In this document: positions 7,034-16,178 of the stretch, in pieces | How the letters are laid out: every line of letters starts with the position of its first letter | Position numbering within the stretch: position 1 is the first letter of the stretch | Assembly: GCA_031263105.1 (NCBI GenBank) | Contig: JAISGJ010000220.1 | Location: forward strand, 1-33,272 | DNA length: 33,272 bases | Direction: 5' to 3' | Origin: Coriobacteriales bacterium | GTDB taxonomy: Bacteria; Actinomycetota; Coriobacteriia; Coriobacteriales; UBA8131 | Translations under genes and position numbers: made by a program | Notes under the pieces: model-generated | The model's database searches: none | What the model saw: the letters and a program-made list of their open reading frames with translations, nothing else | Told to the model about the DNA's origin: nothing

Positions 7034-8470
7034 CTACTTGACGACACGCCTTCGATACAGTGCGATTGCTCCGAGTGCCATGAGCGAAAGCGGCACCGCC
7101 AACATCCAGAAGTCGTCTCCTGTGGTCGGCAGCGCCGTTTCGTTGTTGCCGTTGTTGCCGCTGTTGGCGTTGTTGGCGTCGCCATCGCTGCTGCCGGTGC
7201 CTTGGACGCTTCCGCCTTCCCCGTCAGCCCCATTGTCGCTATCGTTGCCTTCGCCTTCGTCGCCGCCGCCGTCGTCGCCGTCGTCGCCGTCTTCGTCGTC
7301 GTCAGCTGCCTGAATGCTGAAAGTTCCTGACGCCCTGGTTCCGTCGTCGAACTCCACGAGCAGGGTGTGCGTGCCGACGGACAGGGTGTCCAGATAGCCG
7401 GCAGCCAGCGTGACCACCACCGAGCCGGAGGTAATCGTGTACTGGCTGGCATCCAGCGCCGAGCCGTCTACGGAGACGGCAGGCAACACGGTCGGCAAGG
7501 TTGTCTCGATTATGAAGACCAGCTCGGTCTTGTCGCCGACCGCTTTCTTGTTGATGCCGTTTTTGAAGGCGGCGGTCGGGTCGGTGGGCCCAGGGTCAGG
7601 CCCAGGGTCAGGCGGCGGCGTGGTGTCCACAACGCTGAGCGCGACGGTGGGCGCGACGCCGAGAGTGGCCGCGAACTCCACTATGTAGTCCCCTGCCGTC
7701 AAGGTGGCAAGGAAGGCCTTGCTGATGGTGACGATGTTTCCGCTGACCGAATAGTCGGAACCTTGGGTCAGTGCGCGTTTTGCAGAGGGGTTGGACTTTT
7801 CTGCTGCGGTGACGGCATTGGCAAAGACTCCGTCGCCGGGGGTGAGCGTGACGGCCACATCGGCCTGGCTGTCCGTATTGAGGTCGAACGTGGCAGAAGC
7901 CGGGCTTGCCGTCATCGGCTCCGGCGCCTCGCGTTGCAGGTGCAGGCGCCTAACCACACTGAAGTTAGCACCGTACTCTGCTAACCAGAAGCTGAAATAA
8001 ACATCGTCCAGGTTGGTGATATTCAATGGCCCCACCGTCAGCAGGGTCGGCTGGTCGCCGTTGCTGTACGTGCCAAAGACGTCTGTGGCGATGGGTGTGG
8101 CGGAAGAGATGTCGGTGCCGTCATCCGTGCTGCCTGCATTCATGGGAACATCATGCGACCAAGGGCCTTCGCCAGAGTCCTCCGTGCAATTGACATCGAC
8201 GGCTTTTGCCCTGATCGATATCGCGTTCCAAGAGCAGTCAAACGTCTGGGTCGAGTTGCCGCCCGTGCTCATCTCGATCCAATGAACACCGCCGTCGCCA
8301 CTGACTTCTACCGTCAATGATTCCAGCGTGCAGTTGTTGCCCTTATGAGAGGCGAACGCCTGCGCACTCGTCGCCAGCATGGCGACGCAAAGCAACAGCG
8401 CACCCAGCAACAGCGAAACGCCCCGTGCTCGTCCAGACCTCTCGGTGACGGTTGATGCCTCAGCGCCCAT
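7034..8470 (-). CDS. LPxTG-anchored surface protein with X2-like domains
   Basis: A 478-residue cell-wall protein. Domain order: a signal peptide (basic start, hydrophobic LLLGALLLCVAMLATSAQA), a ~150-residue N-terminal domain with four cysteines, two X2-like immunoglobulin-fold units (one around DLNTDSQADVAVTL, one around FKNGINKKAVGDKTEL), an acidic Asp/Glu/Gly linker, and a sorting signal with LPTTGD, a hydrophobic segment and RRR. X2 modules usually sit next to carbohydrate-active or adhesive domains on secreted proteins, so binding to glycan or wall is plausible but not shown. The ATG at 8470 was chosen because GAGGAGG lies 6 bases upstream; the 30 extra in-frame codons before it are not signal-like. 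No sortase gene is visible nearby. Confidence 0.8.
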   Translation of the reverse strand: MGAEASTVTERSGRARGVSLLLGALLLCVAMLATSAQAFASHKGNNCTLESLTVEVSGDGGVHWIEMSTGGNSTQTFDCSWNAISIRAKAVDVNCTEDSGEGPWSHDVPMNAGSTDDGTDISSATPIATDVFGTYSNGDQPTLLTVGPLNITNLDDVYFSFWLAEYGANFSVVRRLHLQREAPEPMTASPASATFDLNTDSQADVAVTLTPGDGVFANAVTAAEKSNPSAKRALTQGSDYSVSGNIVTISKAFLATLTAGDYIVEFAATLGVAPTVALSVVDTTPPPDPGPDPGPTDPTAAFKNGINKKAVGDKTELVFIIETTLPTVLPAVSVDGSALDASQYTITSGSVVVTLAAGYLDTLSVGTHTLLVEFDDGTRASGTFSIQAADDDEDGDDGDDGGGDEGEGNDSDNGADGEGGSVQGTGSSDGDANNANSGNNGNNETALPTTGDDFWMLAVPLSLMALGAIALYRRRVVK

Positions 8471-8542
8471 TGAAGCCTCCTCATGTCGAGCCGCGATTGC
8501 GGCTTCGCACACACTTCTCCCTATTGCTTCTCTACAGCGAAC

Positions 8543-8548
8543 ATTATA
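8543..8548 (-). promoter_or_regulatory. Consensus -10 box for the surface protein gene
   Basis: The minus strand has TATAAT here, giving a leader of about 65 bases before the ATG at 8470. No good -35 is visible at 16-18 bases. Confidence 0.4.
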
Positions 8549-8585
8549 CACGCGCCGCAAGGACGGTGTGAGACGTTCGTGGAAC

Positions 8586-10004
8586 TCACCTCATAAAAAT
8601 GACGCCGAACGTGGGGTACTCCGTACTGCTGAGCGAACAGACGCTGAAGTCCAGGCGGTCGCTGGTGTTCCCGCAGTACCATAGGTCGCTCTCCTCCACC
8701 TGGCTGACCAGTCCCAGGTGGGCTATCCGGCCCTGGCTGTCATAGAGCAGAACCACGCAGCCGGGATACGCCTCACGTATCAAAGAGTCACGCCCCTCGT
8801 AGGTGTTGTCGTAGGATTTCTCCTCCATACCGCGATTCTTCGTCCAATAGGAGCAAAAGTCGCTGGTCCGACAAAATGCCGTGCTCATGCGATACAAGGG
8901 CGGAGATTCGACCTCTCCTAGAATGCTTGAGCTGTACCAGCTTTGCGGCGCATTGTCCACGACCAGGCGCTGCCCGGCCTGCGGCGGCGGCGAGTCGTCC
9001 ATCGCAAGGCCGCCGGCCACCAGGCACTGCGAGACGAAGGAGGTGCAGTTCTGGTCGGTCTCGGCATAGGCGCGATTGCGGCTTTTGACAAAGCGCCGGG
9101 CGTAGGCCACGGCAGCATCCGGGTCGTATCCCGCATCGTCGGCGCTGCTGAGCCCGCTGCCCAAGGTCGGGGCGCGTTCAGGGCCTTGTTCGGCAGCCGG
9201 AGCGGCTTGGACGACCGTGCCGCTGCCGGAGCCGTCGCCCGTGCCGCTCCCCTCGCCCGCGCCGCTCCCCTCGCCCGTGCCACCGCCACCGCCTCCGACA
9301 CTGCCGCCACCGTCGCCAGCAGCTGAGACGATAGGCTGCTCGGCGATGCTGTGGGCCGGACGAGTGCCCAAGGCACCGTTCGCCACAGCCTTGCTGGCCG
9401 CCAGATACTCGCGGGCAGCCACTGCGGCACCCTGGTACACGATGAGGTCGGCGTTGATGCAGCCGCCTTCCATGCCCAGGCAGCGCATCAGGTATCCGGC
9501 CCGCCCGGCATACTGCTCCTGGGTGCAGAAATAGAAGCTGGCGAGAGGGAACGTCGCCTGCGCCCGGCAGAGGCTGTCCCACGTGCTCAGGCCTTGGGAG
9601 TCGACCCAGATGTCTTGGGCCGGTATTCCGTCGCCCAGCAGATACGCGCACATCGACTCGGCCTCCTCCGGCCCGCCGCTGACCAGAATCCCTCCAACCA
9701 GATGGCCACGATACAGGTCGATGGCCCGGTTCAGCCGACCGGCCATTGCCAACGACGGACTATGGCCCTCCCAAGCAGCACCCGGCACGATGACCACATC
9801 ACGCCGAGGCAGCTCATCGGCATATTCGTAATACAGGAGGCCTTCCAAGCCATCGTCCTGCACTGAACGATAGCATGCCCAGGTCGCCGTCAAAACAAGC
9901 ACGGCAAGTGCCAAAACCGCAGCCGCCGCAATGACGGCGCGGCGCTTGCCCCGCTTTCGTCTCCCCGTTGTTTCGACCGGCTCCGTCAAAGCACCCTCAT
10001 TCAC
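8586..10004 (-). CDS. DUF218 (SanA/YdcF-like) and Amidase_6 fusion protein
   Basis: A 472-residue membrane-anchored envelope protein with two recognisable parts. A basic start and one transmembrane helix (~24-45) are followed by a DUF218 domain (~65-215): DVVIVPGAAW, GGILVSGGPEE, then YLLGDGIPAQDIWVD, the pattern of SanA/YdcF proteins. A low-complexity Gly/Ser/Glu linker (~230-285) follows. The C-terminal ~175 residues look like an Amidase_6 domain: YDPDAAVAYARRFV, NCTSFVSQCL with the likely catalytic Cys, and IAHLGLVSQV with the likely His. Amidase_6 domains resemble NlpC/P60-like peptidases. I do not recall this fusion as a standard architecture. The start has only a weak ribosome site; a TACTAT box on the minus strand (10029-10034) may be its -10. 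Confidence 0.75.
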   Translation of the reverse strand: MNEGALTEPVETTGRRKRGKRRAVIAAAAVLALAVLVLTATWACYRSVQDDGLEGLLYYEYADELPRRDVVIVPGAAWEGHSPSLAMAGRLNRAIDLYRGHLVGGILVSGGPEEAESMCAYLLGDGIPAQDIWVDSQGLSTWDSLCRAQATFPLASFYFCTQEQYAGRAGYLMRCLGMEGGCINADLIVYQGAAVAAREYLAASKAVANGALGTRPAHSIAEQPIVSAAGDGGGSVGGGGGGTGEGSGAGEGSGTGDGSGSGTVVQAAPAAEQGPERAPTLGSGLSSADDAGYDPDAAVAYARRFVKSRNRAYAETDQNCTSFVSQCLVAGGLAMDDSPPPQAGQRLVVDNAPQSWYSSSILGEVESPPLYRMSTAFCRTSDFCSYWTKNRGMEEKSYDNTYEGRDSLIREAYPGCVVLLYDSQGRIAHLGLVSQVEESDLWYCGNTSDRLDFSVCSLSSTEYPTFGVIFMR

Positions 10005-10130
10005 CGCTCTGCTCCCAATAACCCCTACATAGTATCAGACCTCTGCGGGACTACGGGCAATCGATGACGCGGCCCATGGAACCGCCCGCCTCTCGTTGCC
10101 GCAGGACACTATGACCCAAGCCCTTCCAGC

Positions 10131-10545
10131 GTTCACACCCCCACTGTCATCCCGAGCCTGTCGAGGGATCCTCGACCGCGCAAGCGGTCGACTGCGGTCG
10201 GGAGGCGTTTCGACCTGCGGTCGGCTGCTTCGCTCTCCATGGGCCGGGCGGCCCGTCCTCGCTAAGAACAGTCCGCCGGACTGTTCTCCGGGCGCTCGGG
10301 CCCGTGGGCCTGTCGGTTCCATGGGCTCACCCGCTCAGGGGCTCATACGCTGCTTCGCAGCTTCGCCCGGAAACAGCGCACCGCGCTGTTTCCCAGTCCG
10401 CAGGACTGTCGCGCCGTCCTCGCTGAAAACGCGATGCGTTTTCCGGGCGCTCGAACCCTAGGATTCCTCGGCAGGCTCGGCATGTCAGTGGGGGCTCGGA
10501 CTGTCAGTGGGGGCTCGGAATGACCGTGGGGGTGTGAACGGTAAC
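10131..10545. repeat. Palindromic MITE-like element, copy C (enlarged)
   Basis: A 415-bp version. The left end is GTTCACACCCCC; the right end GTGTGAACGGTAAC closes at 10545. The flanks are CTTCCAGC (10123-10130) and GTTCCGGC (10546-10553); the homologous unoccupied site at 20128-20135 reads GTTCCAGC. The right arm holds three tandem ~19-bp units (CTCGGNNTGNCNGTGGGGG). The centre carries a series of short perfect hairpins listed separately. Confidence 0.82.
10251..10456. repeat. Hairpin cassettes inside element copy C
   Basis: Perfect or near-perfect palindromes occur at 10266-10286 (10-bp stem, 1-base loop), 10369-10393 (GGAAACAGCGC stem, loop ACC), 10394-10408 (CAGTCC/GGACTG) and 10425-10443 (GAAAACGC/GCGTTTTC, loop GAT). 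Two of them sit between the same constant arms: CGTCCTCGCT before and CCGGGCGCTCG after. The palindromic core differs while the arms are conserved. Confidence 0.6.
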
Positions 10546-10780
10546 GTTCCGGCACGGATGTGCGACCGGACTTGCGGCGACGGCCCTCGTCCGGCTGCGG
10601 GCCGATGGGGTAGAATGGACCTGCGGTGTTTATAGGGGGGATGCCTGCGGGGGCAATGCTGTGGAAGGGCGTCGCGTGGGCACAGAGCGGTAGCGGGCCC
10701 ACAGCGCAGGCAACAGGGCGACCTATAGCGACCCGGGGCTATTCGTTGGCAGAGAGGTGCCACATGAGGAGGAATGAGCA

Positions 10781-12280
<1,500 letters not shown>

Positions 12281-12293
12281 TTTCAACGAAAAA

Positions 12294-12312
12294 CTCTCGC
12301 CACTGGTGAGAG
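12294..12312 (+). other. Small hairpin between hsdM and the rhuM fragment
   Basis: CTCTCGCC and GGTGAGAG form an 8-bp stem (one G-U pair) around ACT. No T-run follows, so it is at best a partial terminator or an RNA-stability element that could lower expression of the genes after hsdM. Confidence 0.35.
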
Positions 12313-12353
12313 AAAGATGATTATTCAACTTAGTGGCTTTAGAGGAGGGAGTC

Positions 12354-12701
12354 ATGACATCTGACAATTCCGAGATTATCATCTATCGCTCCTCAGACGG
12401 CGAGGTCAAGGTGGACTGCCGCCTCGACGGGGAGACGTTATGGCTCTCCCAAGCGCAAATCGCGCAGGTATTTGGGCGGAGCGTCAGCGTCGCTTCTCGG
12501 CATATCAAGAACATATTTGCCGAGGACGAGCTTGCCGAAAAAAGCAATTTGCAAAATTTGCACATTCCAAATTCCGACAGGCTGGTTATTGCAGAATTTG
12601 CAATAACCACTCGACACGGCGCAATGAAGGGCAAATCGCAAGAACATGCCATGATGCACTATAACCCTGACGTCGTCTGCGCGGGAGGTGAGGAGGAATG
12701 A
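12354..12701 (+). pseudogene. RhuM family protein, C-terminally truncated
   Basis: A 115-residue reading frame that matches the start of RhuM proteins (Virulence_RhuM): EIIIYRSSDGEVKVDCRLDG, ETLWLSQAQIAQVFGRS, then HIKNIF and E-L-A-E-K. Full-length proteins run on for roughly 200 more residues from the region Y-N-(L/P)-D-V; here the frame stops just after HYNPDVV with A-G-G-E-E-E. The last codons form the ribosome site (GGTGAGGAGGA) of hsdS, and the stop overlaps the hsdS ATG. Full-length rhuM genes are common passengers between hsdM and hsdS in type I loci. The fragment may be a relic or may persist as a translational coupler. The ATG at 12354 has a GAGGAGGGAG site. Confidence 0.65.
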
Positions 12702-13837
12702 GAACCGAACGAACAGCTCACCAGTTGGCTGACATTATCGACCTTATCGGTGGCGGAACACCGAAAACCAGCATTCCTGAATACTGGGACGGTGAAATTC
12801 CGTGGCTTTCAGTCAAGGACTTCAATAACGATGACCGCTACGTGTATTCCACTGAAAAGTCCATAACCCAAACTGGCTTTAACAATAGCTCTAGCAAGAT
12901 GTTGGCGCACGACGACATCATTATTTCAGCTCGCGGCACAGTGGGCGAACTGGCGATGATTCCGTTCCCGATGGCATTCAATCAGTCTTGCTATGGGATA
13001 AGGGGCAAGAAGGGCGCTATCTTGCAAACCTACCTCTACTATTTATTGAAGGACAGTATCCGACTTCTAGAAAACCAGACACACGGTTCGGTGTTTGACA
13101 CTATCACGCGGAACGCTTTCGCCAACATCAAAGTGAACCTGCCGATGATTCACGAACAGCAGACAGTAGCTGACACCTTAACCGCTTTGGATGACAAGAT
13201 TGCTGCCAACAAGCGTATAAATCATCGTTTAGAACAGATGGCGCAGGCCATCTGGTCGGAGCGATTCGGCGGACTCGAGCCAAACGGCAAGTTGGGTGAA
13301 GTCATTGAGATTTTTGACTCCAAGCGTGTGCCACTTTCCGGCAGTCAGCGTGAGAAAATGGATAAAACCTATCCCTACTACGGCGCAGCTGCACTTATGG
13401 ACTACGTCGACGACTATCTGTTTGATGGCATCTACCTTTTGCTTGGCGAGGATGGAAGCGTGATTGATGATTCGGGCTTCCCAGTACTTCAGTATGTCTG
13501 GGGTAAATTCTGGGTCAACAATCATGCACATATTCTTCAAGGCCGAAACGGCTTTACTGTAGAAAGCCTCTATGTTCTCTTGAGTCAAACTGGCGTAGCA
13601 TCGATTATTACCGGTGCTGTGCAACCCAAAATCAATCAAGCAAACCTCAAGGCTCTCGAAGTGGTCATCCCGTCCAGAAATGAGATGGTTCAATTCAACG
13701 ATACGGTCGACTCGCTTTTCGTGCAGATTCGGAATCATCACGACGAGAACCTCCGTCTTGCCGCCCTGCGCGACACCCTCCTGCCCCGCCTGATGTCCGG
13801 CGAGCTGTCGGTCGCGGACGCAGGCGTTAAACGATGA
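12698..13837 (+). CDS. hsdS: Type I specificity subunit HsdS, first copy
   Basis: A 379-residue DNA-recognition subunit. Two target-recognition domains are visible: the first from ~10 (LIGGGTPKTS, then EIPWLSVKDF), the second from ~195 (LGEVIEIFDSKRVPLSG). They are separated by the central conserved helix (TLTALDDKIAANKRINHRLE) and followed by the distal one (LAALRDTLLPRLMSGELSV). The start overlaps the rhuM fragment stop, so translation is coupled. The central and 3' conserved regions are near-identical in DNA to those of the second hsdS, while both recognition domains differ, which is the pattern expected of a switchable specificity locus. Confidence 0.93.
   Translation: MRTERTAHQLADIIDLIGGGTPKTSIPEYWDGEIPWLSVKDFNNDDRYVYSTEKSITQTGFNNSSSKMLAHDDIIISARGTVGELAMIPFPMAFNQSCYGIRGKKGAILQTYLYYLLKDSIRLLENQTHGSVFDTITRNAFANIKVNLPMIHEQQTVADTLTALDDKIAANKRINHRLEQMAQAIWSERFGGLEPNGKLGEVIEIFDSKRVPLSGSQREKMDKTYPYYGAAALMDYVDDYLFDGIYLLLGEDGSVIDDSGFPVLQYVWGKFWVNNHAHILQGRNGFTVESLYVLLSQTGVASIITGAVQPKINQANLKALEVVIPSRNEMVQFNDTVDSLFVQIRNHHDENLRLAALRDTLLPRLMSGELSVADAGVKR
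13217..13253 (+). repeat. hsdS recombination repeat R1, copy 1
   Basis: 37 bases, identical to 15437-15473, in the same orientation. It lies in the central conserved helix region, between the two recognition domains of the first hsdS. Confidence 0.9.
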
Positions 13838-13841
13838 TTTA
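13760..13841 (+). repeat. hsdS recombination repeat R2, copy 1
   Basis: 82 bases matching 16052-16133 with one visible mismatch. It covers the end of hsdS and runs a few bases past its stop. Direct orientation. Confidence 0.9.
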
Positions 13842-13895
13842 TTGCTCCTTCTGCCAGTGCATAATGCATTTCTTATCGAAACGGCAGGAGGAGTT

Positions 13896-14888
13896 ATGAA
13901 GGACAGGTTGATAACTGAGATTCAGGCACGTATGGCGTTGATGTTAACGCAGGCGCAACTGGAGGAGCTACGGCGGGTGCTGACGCACAGCCTCCACAAC
14001 GTGGAAGTTTCGGAGCGCAAAGCCCCAGACCCACACGAAGCCGCCGAGAATGGAGGGTTGTTGGACGTGTTTATCGCTGCGAAACGGATTGAGGGCTGTT
14101 CGGAGAAGTCGCTGAGATACTATACCGCGACCATCCGTGCGATGCTCGGCACCGTAAAAAGGCCCGTGCGCGAAATCGCAACGGACGACCTGCGAGGCTA
14201 TTTGGCAAGCTACCAGAAGGAGCGCGGCTCCTCCAGAGTGACTGTGGACAACATGCGGCGAATATTCAGCAGCTTCTTTGGGTGGCTGGAGGACGAGGAC
14301 TACATCCTCAAAAGCCCCGTGCGGCGCATCCACAAAGTCAAGGCGGAAAAGACCATCAAGGAGACCTTTTCCGACGAAAGCCTAGAGCTGCTCCGCGATG
14401 CCTGCGAGGAAATCCGCGACCTCGCGATGATAGACCTGCTCGCCTCAACGGGGATGCGCGTGGGCGAACTGGTGCAGCTGAACCGCGCAGACATCAACTT
14501 CCACGAACGGGAATGCGTGGTCTTTGGCAAAGGCGGCAGCGAGCGAGTGGTCTACTTCGACGCCCGGACGAAAATCCACCTGCTGAACTACCTCGACAGC
14601 CGAAGCGACAACAGCCCCGCACTGTTCGTGTCGCTGCCCCTGCCCCACGAGCGCCTGCTCATCGGCGGCGTGGAGACACGCCTACGCGAAATCGGCAAGC
14701 GAGCTGACATGCAGAAAGTACACCCCCACAAATTCCGCCGCACCCTCGCCACCCGCGCCATAGACAAAGGAATGCCCATCGAACAAGTGCAGCGGCTACT
14801 CGGTCATGTCAAAATAGACACGACCATGCACTACGCTATGGTCAACCAAGCAAACGTGAAGAACTCGCACAGGAAATTTATCGGATGA
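13896..14888 (+). CDS. Tyrosine recombinase of the hsdS locus
   Basis: A 330-residue Xer/phage-type integrase. An N-terminal core-binding domain (~70-150, ...SLRYYTATIRAML...) precedes the catalytic domain. The residues of the family are all present: Arg ~188 in TGMRVGEL, Lys ~212 in FGKGGSER, His ~278 and Arg ~281 in HPHKFRR, His ~304 in LLGH, and the nucleophile Tyr ~313 in MHYAMV. It lies between two hsdS genes, the typical place for recombinases that shuffle type I specificity genes, so its likely substrates are the repeats R1 and/or R2. The ATG at 13896 follows GGCAGGAGGAG. Its stop overlaps a possible upstream start of the second hsdS. Confidence 0.9.
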   Translation: MKDRLITEIQARMALMLTQAQLEELRRVLTHSLHNVEVSERKAPDPHEAAENGGLLDVFIAAKRIEGCSEKSLRYYTATIRAMLGTVKRPVREIATDDLRGYLASYQKERGSSRVTVDNMRRIFSSFFGWLEDEDYILKSPVRRIHKVKAEKTIKETFSDESLELLRDACEEIRDLAMIDLLASTGMRVGELVQLNRADINFHERECVVFGKGGSERVVYFDARTKIHLLNYLDSRSDNSPALFVSLPLPHERLLIGGVETRLREIGKRADMQKVHPHKFRRTLATRAIDKGMPIEQVQRLLGHVKIDTTMHYAMVNQANVKNSHRKFIG

Positions 14889-14902
14889 GGGAGGCGGACG
14901 AA

Positions 14903-16129
14903 ATGAGCAAATGGGAACGGCTTGCGCTTGGGGATGTCGCAGGCATCAAGCACGGTTACGCCTTTAAAGGCGAGTACTTCTGCGACGAACCTACGCACTT
15001 TTTGCTCTTGACTCCGGGGAATTTTATGATTGGTGGGGGCTTTCAGGAAAAGCCGAAATTCTATAACGGTCCTATTCCCGAGAGTTATGTTCTTGCAAAA
15101 GACGATTTAATCGTCACAATGACTGATTTGAGCAAACGAGGCGATACGCTGGGTTATTCGGCACTTGTTCCCACAAGCAACCGCTATTTACACAATCAGC
15201 GCATAGGTTTGGTAACAATGAAGAATTCCGAGGTATTAAAGGAGTTCGTTTACTGGCTAATGCGAACTTGGGACTATCAAAGGTTCATCATAAACCATGC
15301 TTCTGGTAGCACGGTAAAACACACATCCCCTAAGACAATCTTGTCTTACGAATTTGCGGCTCCCCCTATTGAGGAGCAACGAATAATCGTGGCAACGTTG
15401 TCTGCCATAGATGACAAAATCGCCAACAACAGGGCGATAAATCATCGTTTAGAACAGATGGCGCAGGCCATCTTCAAATCATGGTTCGTGGACTTCGAGC
15501 CGTGGGGCGGGAAGATGCCGGATGATTGGCGGGAAGGCACGATTTCCGATTTGGGCGATGTCATCGGTGGCAGTACGCCGTCCAAAGCAAAGCCCGAATA
15601 TTACGCCGAACATGGTATCGCTTGGATTACACCCAAAGATTTGTCTATCAACAAGAGCAAGTTCATAGCTCGCGGAGCAAATGACATCACGGAGTTTGGA
15701 CTTCGCAACAGTAATGCACGTCTGATGCCGCCGGGAGCTGTCCTTTTCAGCTCTAGGGCACCTATCGGTTACATTGCCGTAGCGAGTGGTGAAGTCTGCA
15801 CCAATCAGGGCTTTAAGTCCATCGTTCCGAAAGAGACCGTTGGCACGGCTTTCGTTTACTGCTTCCTGATTGAGAATCTCCAAACCATAGAGAGCATGGC
15901 TTCGGGTTCGACTTTCAAAGAAGTATCGGGCACAACAATGAAAGGCATTCCCGCTGCTATTCCCACCGATGACACATTTCGCCGCTTTCAAGAAGAGTGC
16001 ACCTCCCTTTTCGAGAAGCAAGAACTTCTGGAAGCAGAGAACGCTCGCCTCGCCGCCCTACGCGACACCCTCCTGCCCCGCCTGATGTCCGGCGAGCTGT
16101 CGGTCGCGGACGCAGGCGTTAAACGATGA
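14903..16129 (+). CDS. hsdS: Type I specificity subunit HsdS, second copy
   Basis: A 408-residue specificity subunit with two recognition domains (first from ~8, KHGYAFKGEYF; second from ~200, ISDLGDVIGGSTPSKAKPE) and the same central (NRAINHRLEQMAQAI) and distal (LAALRDTLLPRLMSGELSV) conserved helices as the first copy. It is complete and has a GGAGG site 8 bases before the ATG at 14903; the in-frame ATG at 14885, overlapping the recombinase stop, is an alternative. Unlike many switching loci, this copy has the same orientation as the first and looks expressible, so two specificities could be made at once. Confidence 0.92.
   Translation: MSKWERLALGDVAGIKHGYAFKGEYFCDEPTHFLLLTPGNFMIGGGFQEKPKFYNGPIPESYVLAKDDLIVTMTDLSKRGDTLGYSALVPTSNRYLHNQRIGLVTMKNSEVLKEFVYWLMRTWDYQRFIINHASGSTVKHTSPKTILSYEFAAPPIEEQRIIVATLSAIDDKIANNRAINHRLEQMAQAIFKSWFVDFEPWGGKMPDDWREGTISDLGDVIGGSTPSKAKPEYYAEHGIAWITPKDLSINKSKFIARGANDITEFGLRNSNARLMPPGAVLFSSRAPIGYIAVASGEVCTNQGFKSIVPKETVGTAFVYCFLIENLQTIESMASGSTFKEVSGTTMKGIPAAIPTDDTFRRFQEECTSLFEKQELLEAENARLAALRDTLLPRLMSGELSVADAGVKR
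15437..15473 (+). repeat. hsdS recombination repeat R1, copy 2
   Basis: Exact 37-base match of 13217-13253, at the same codon phase in the second hsdS. Confidence 0.9.
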
Positions 16130-16133
16130 TTTA
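16052..16133 (+). repeat. hsdS recombination repeat R2, copy 2
   Basis: 82-base match of 13760-13841 (one mismatch). Sequence identity stops 4 bases after the hsdS stop codon. Confidence 0.9.
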
Positions 16134-16178
16134 GCACTTTCGGGCTTGACGACGGAATGAAGGAGGAGGACGTAGCCG

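Larger units (their letters stand above)
10076..10780 (+). promoter_or_regulatory. Leader region of hsdM, first copy of a shared leader, split by a MITE-like element
   Basis: Bases 10076-10130 and 10546-about 10730 align with 20081-about 20290, upstream of the MmeI-like gene. Shared landmarks include GGAACCGCCCGC, TTCC(A/G)GC, CACGGATGTGCGACCGG, CCTCGTCCGGCTGCGGGC, GGGGTAGAATGGA with the -10-like TAGAAT at 10611-10616, and GAGGGCGTC-like sequence. No gene is seen in this 776-base gap. The interruption is repeat copy C. A ribosome site (GAGGAGGAA) precedes the GTG start of hsdM. Confidence 0.6.

Noticed and set aside
13896-14888. Integrase as a sign of a prophage
   Set aside because: No phage structural, replication or lysis genes are near; its place between two hsdS genes explains it better.
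13217-16133. Inverted repeats for hsdS inversion
   Set aside because: I looked for them, but both shared segments are in direct orientation, so simple inversion is not supported.
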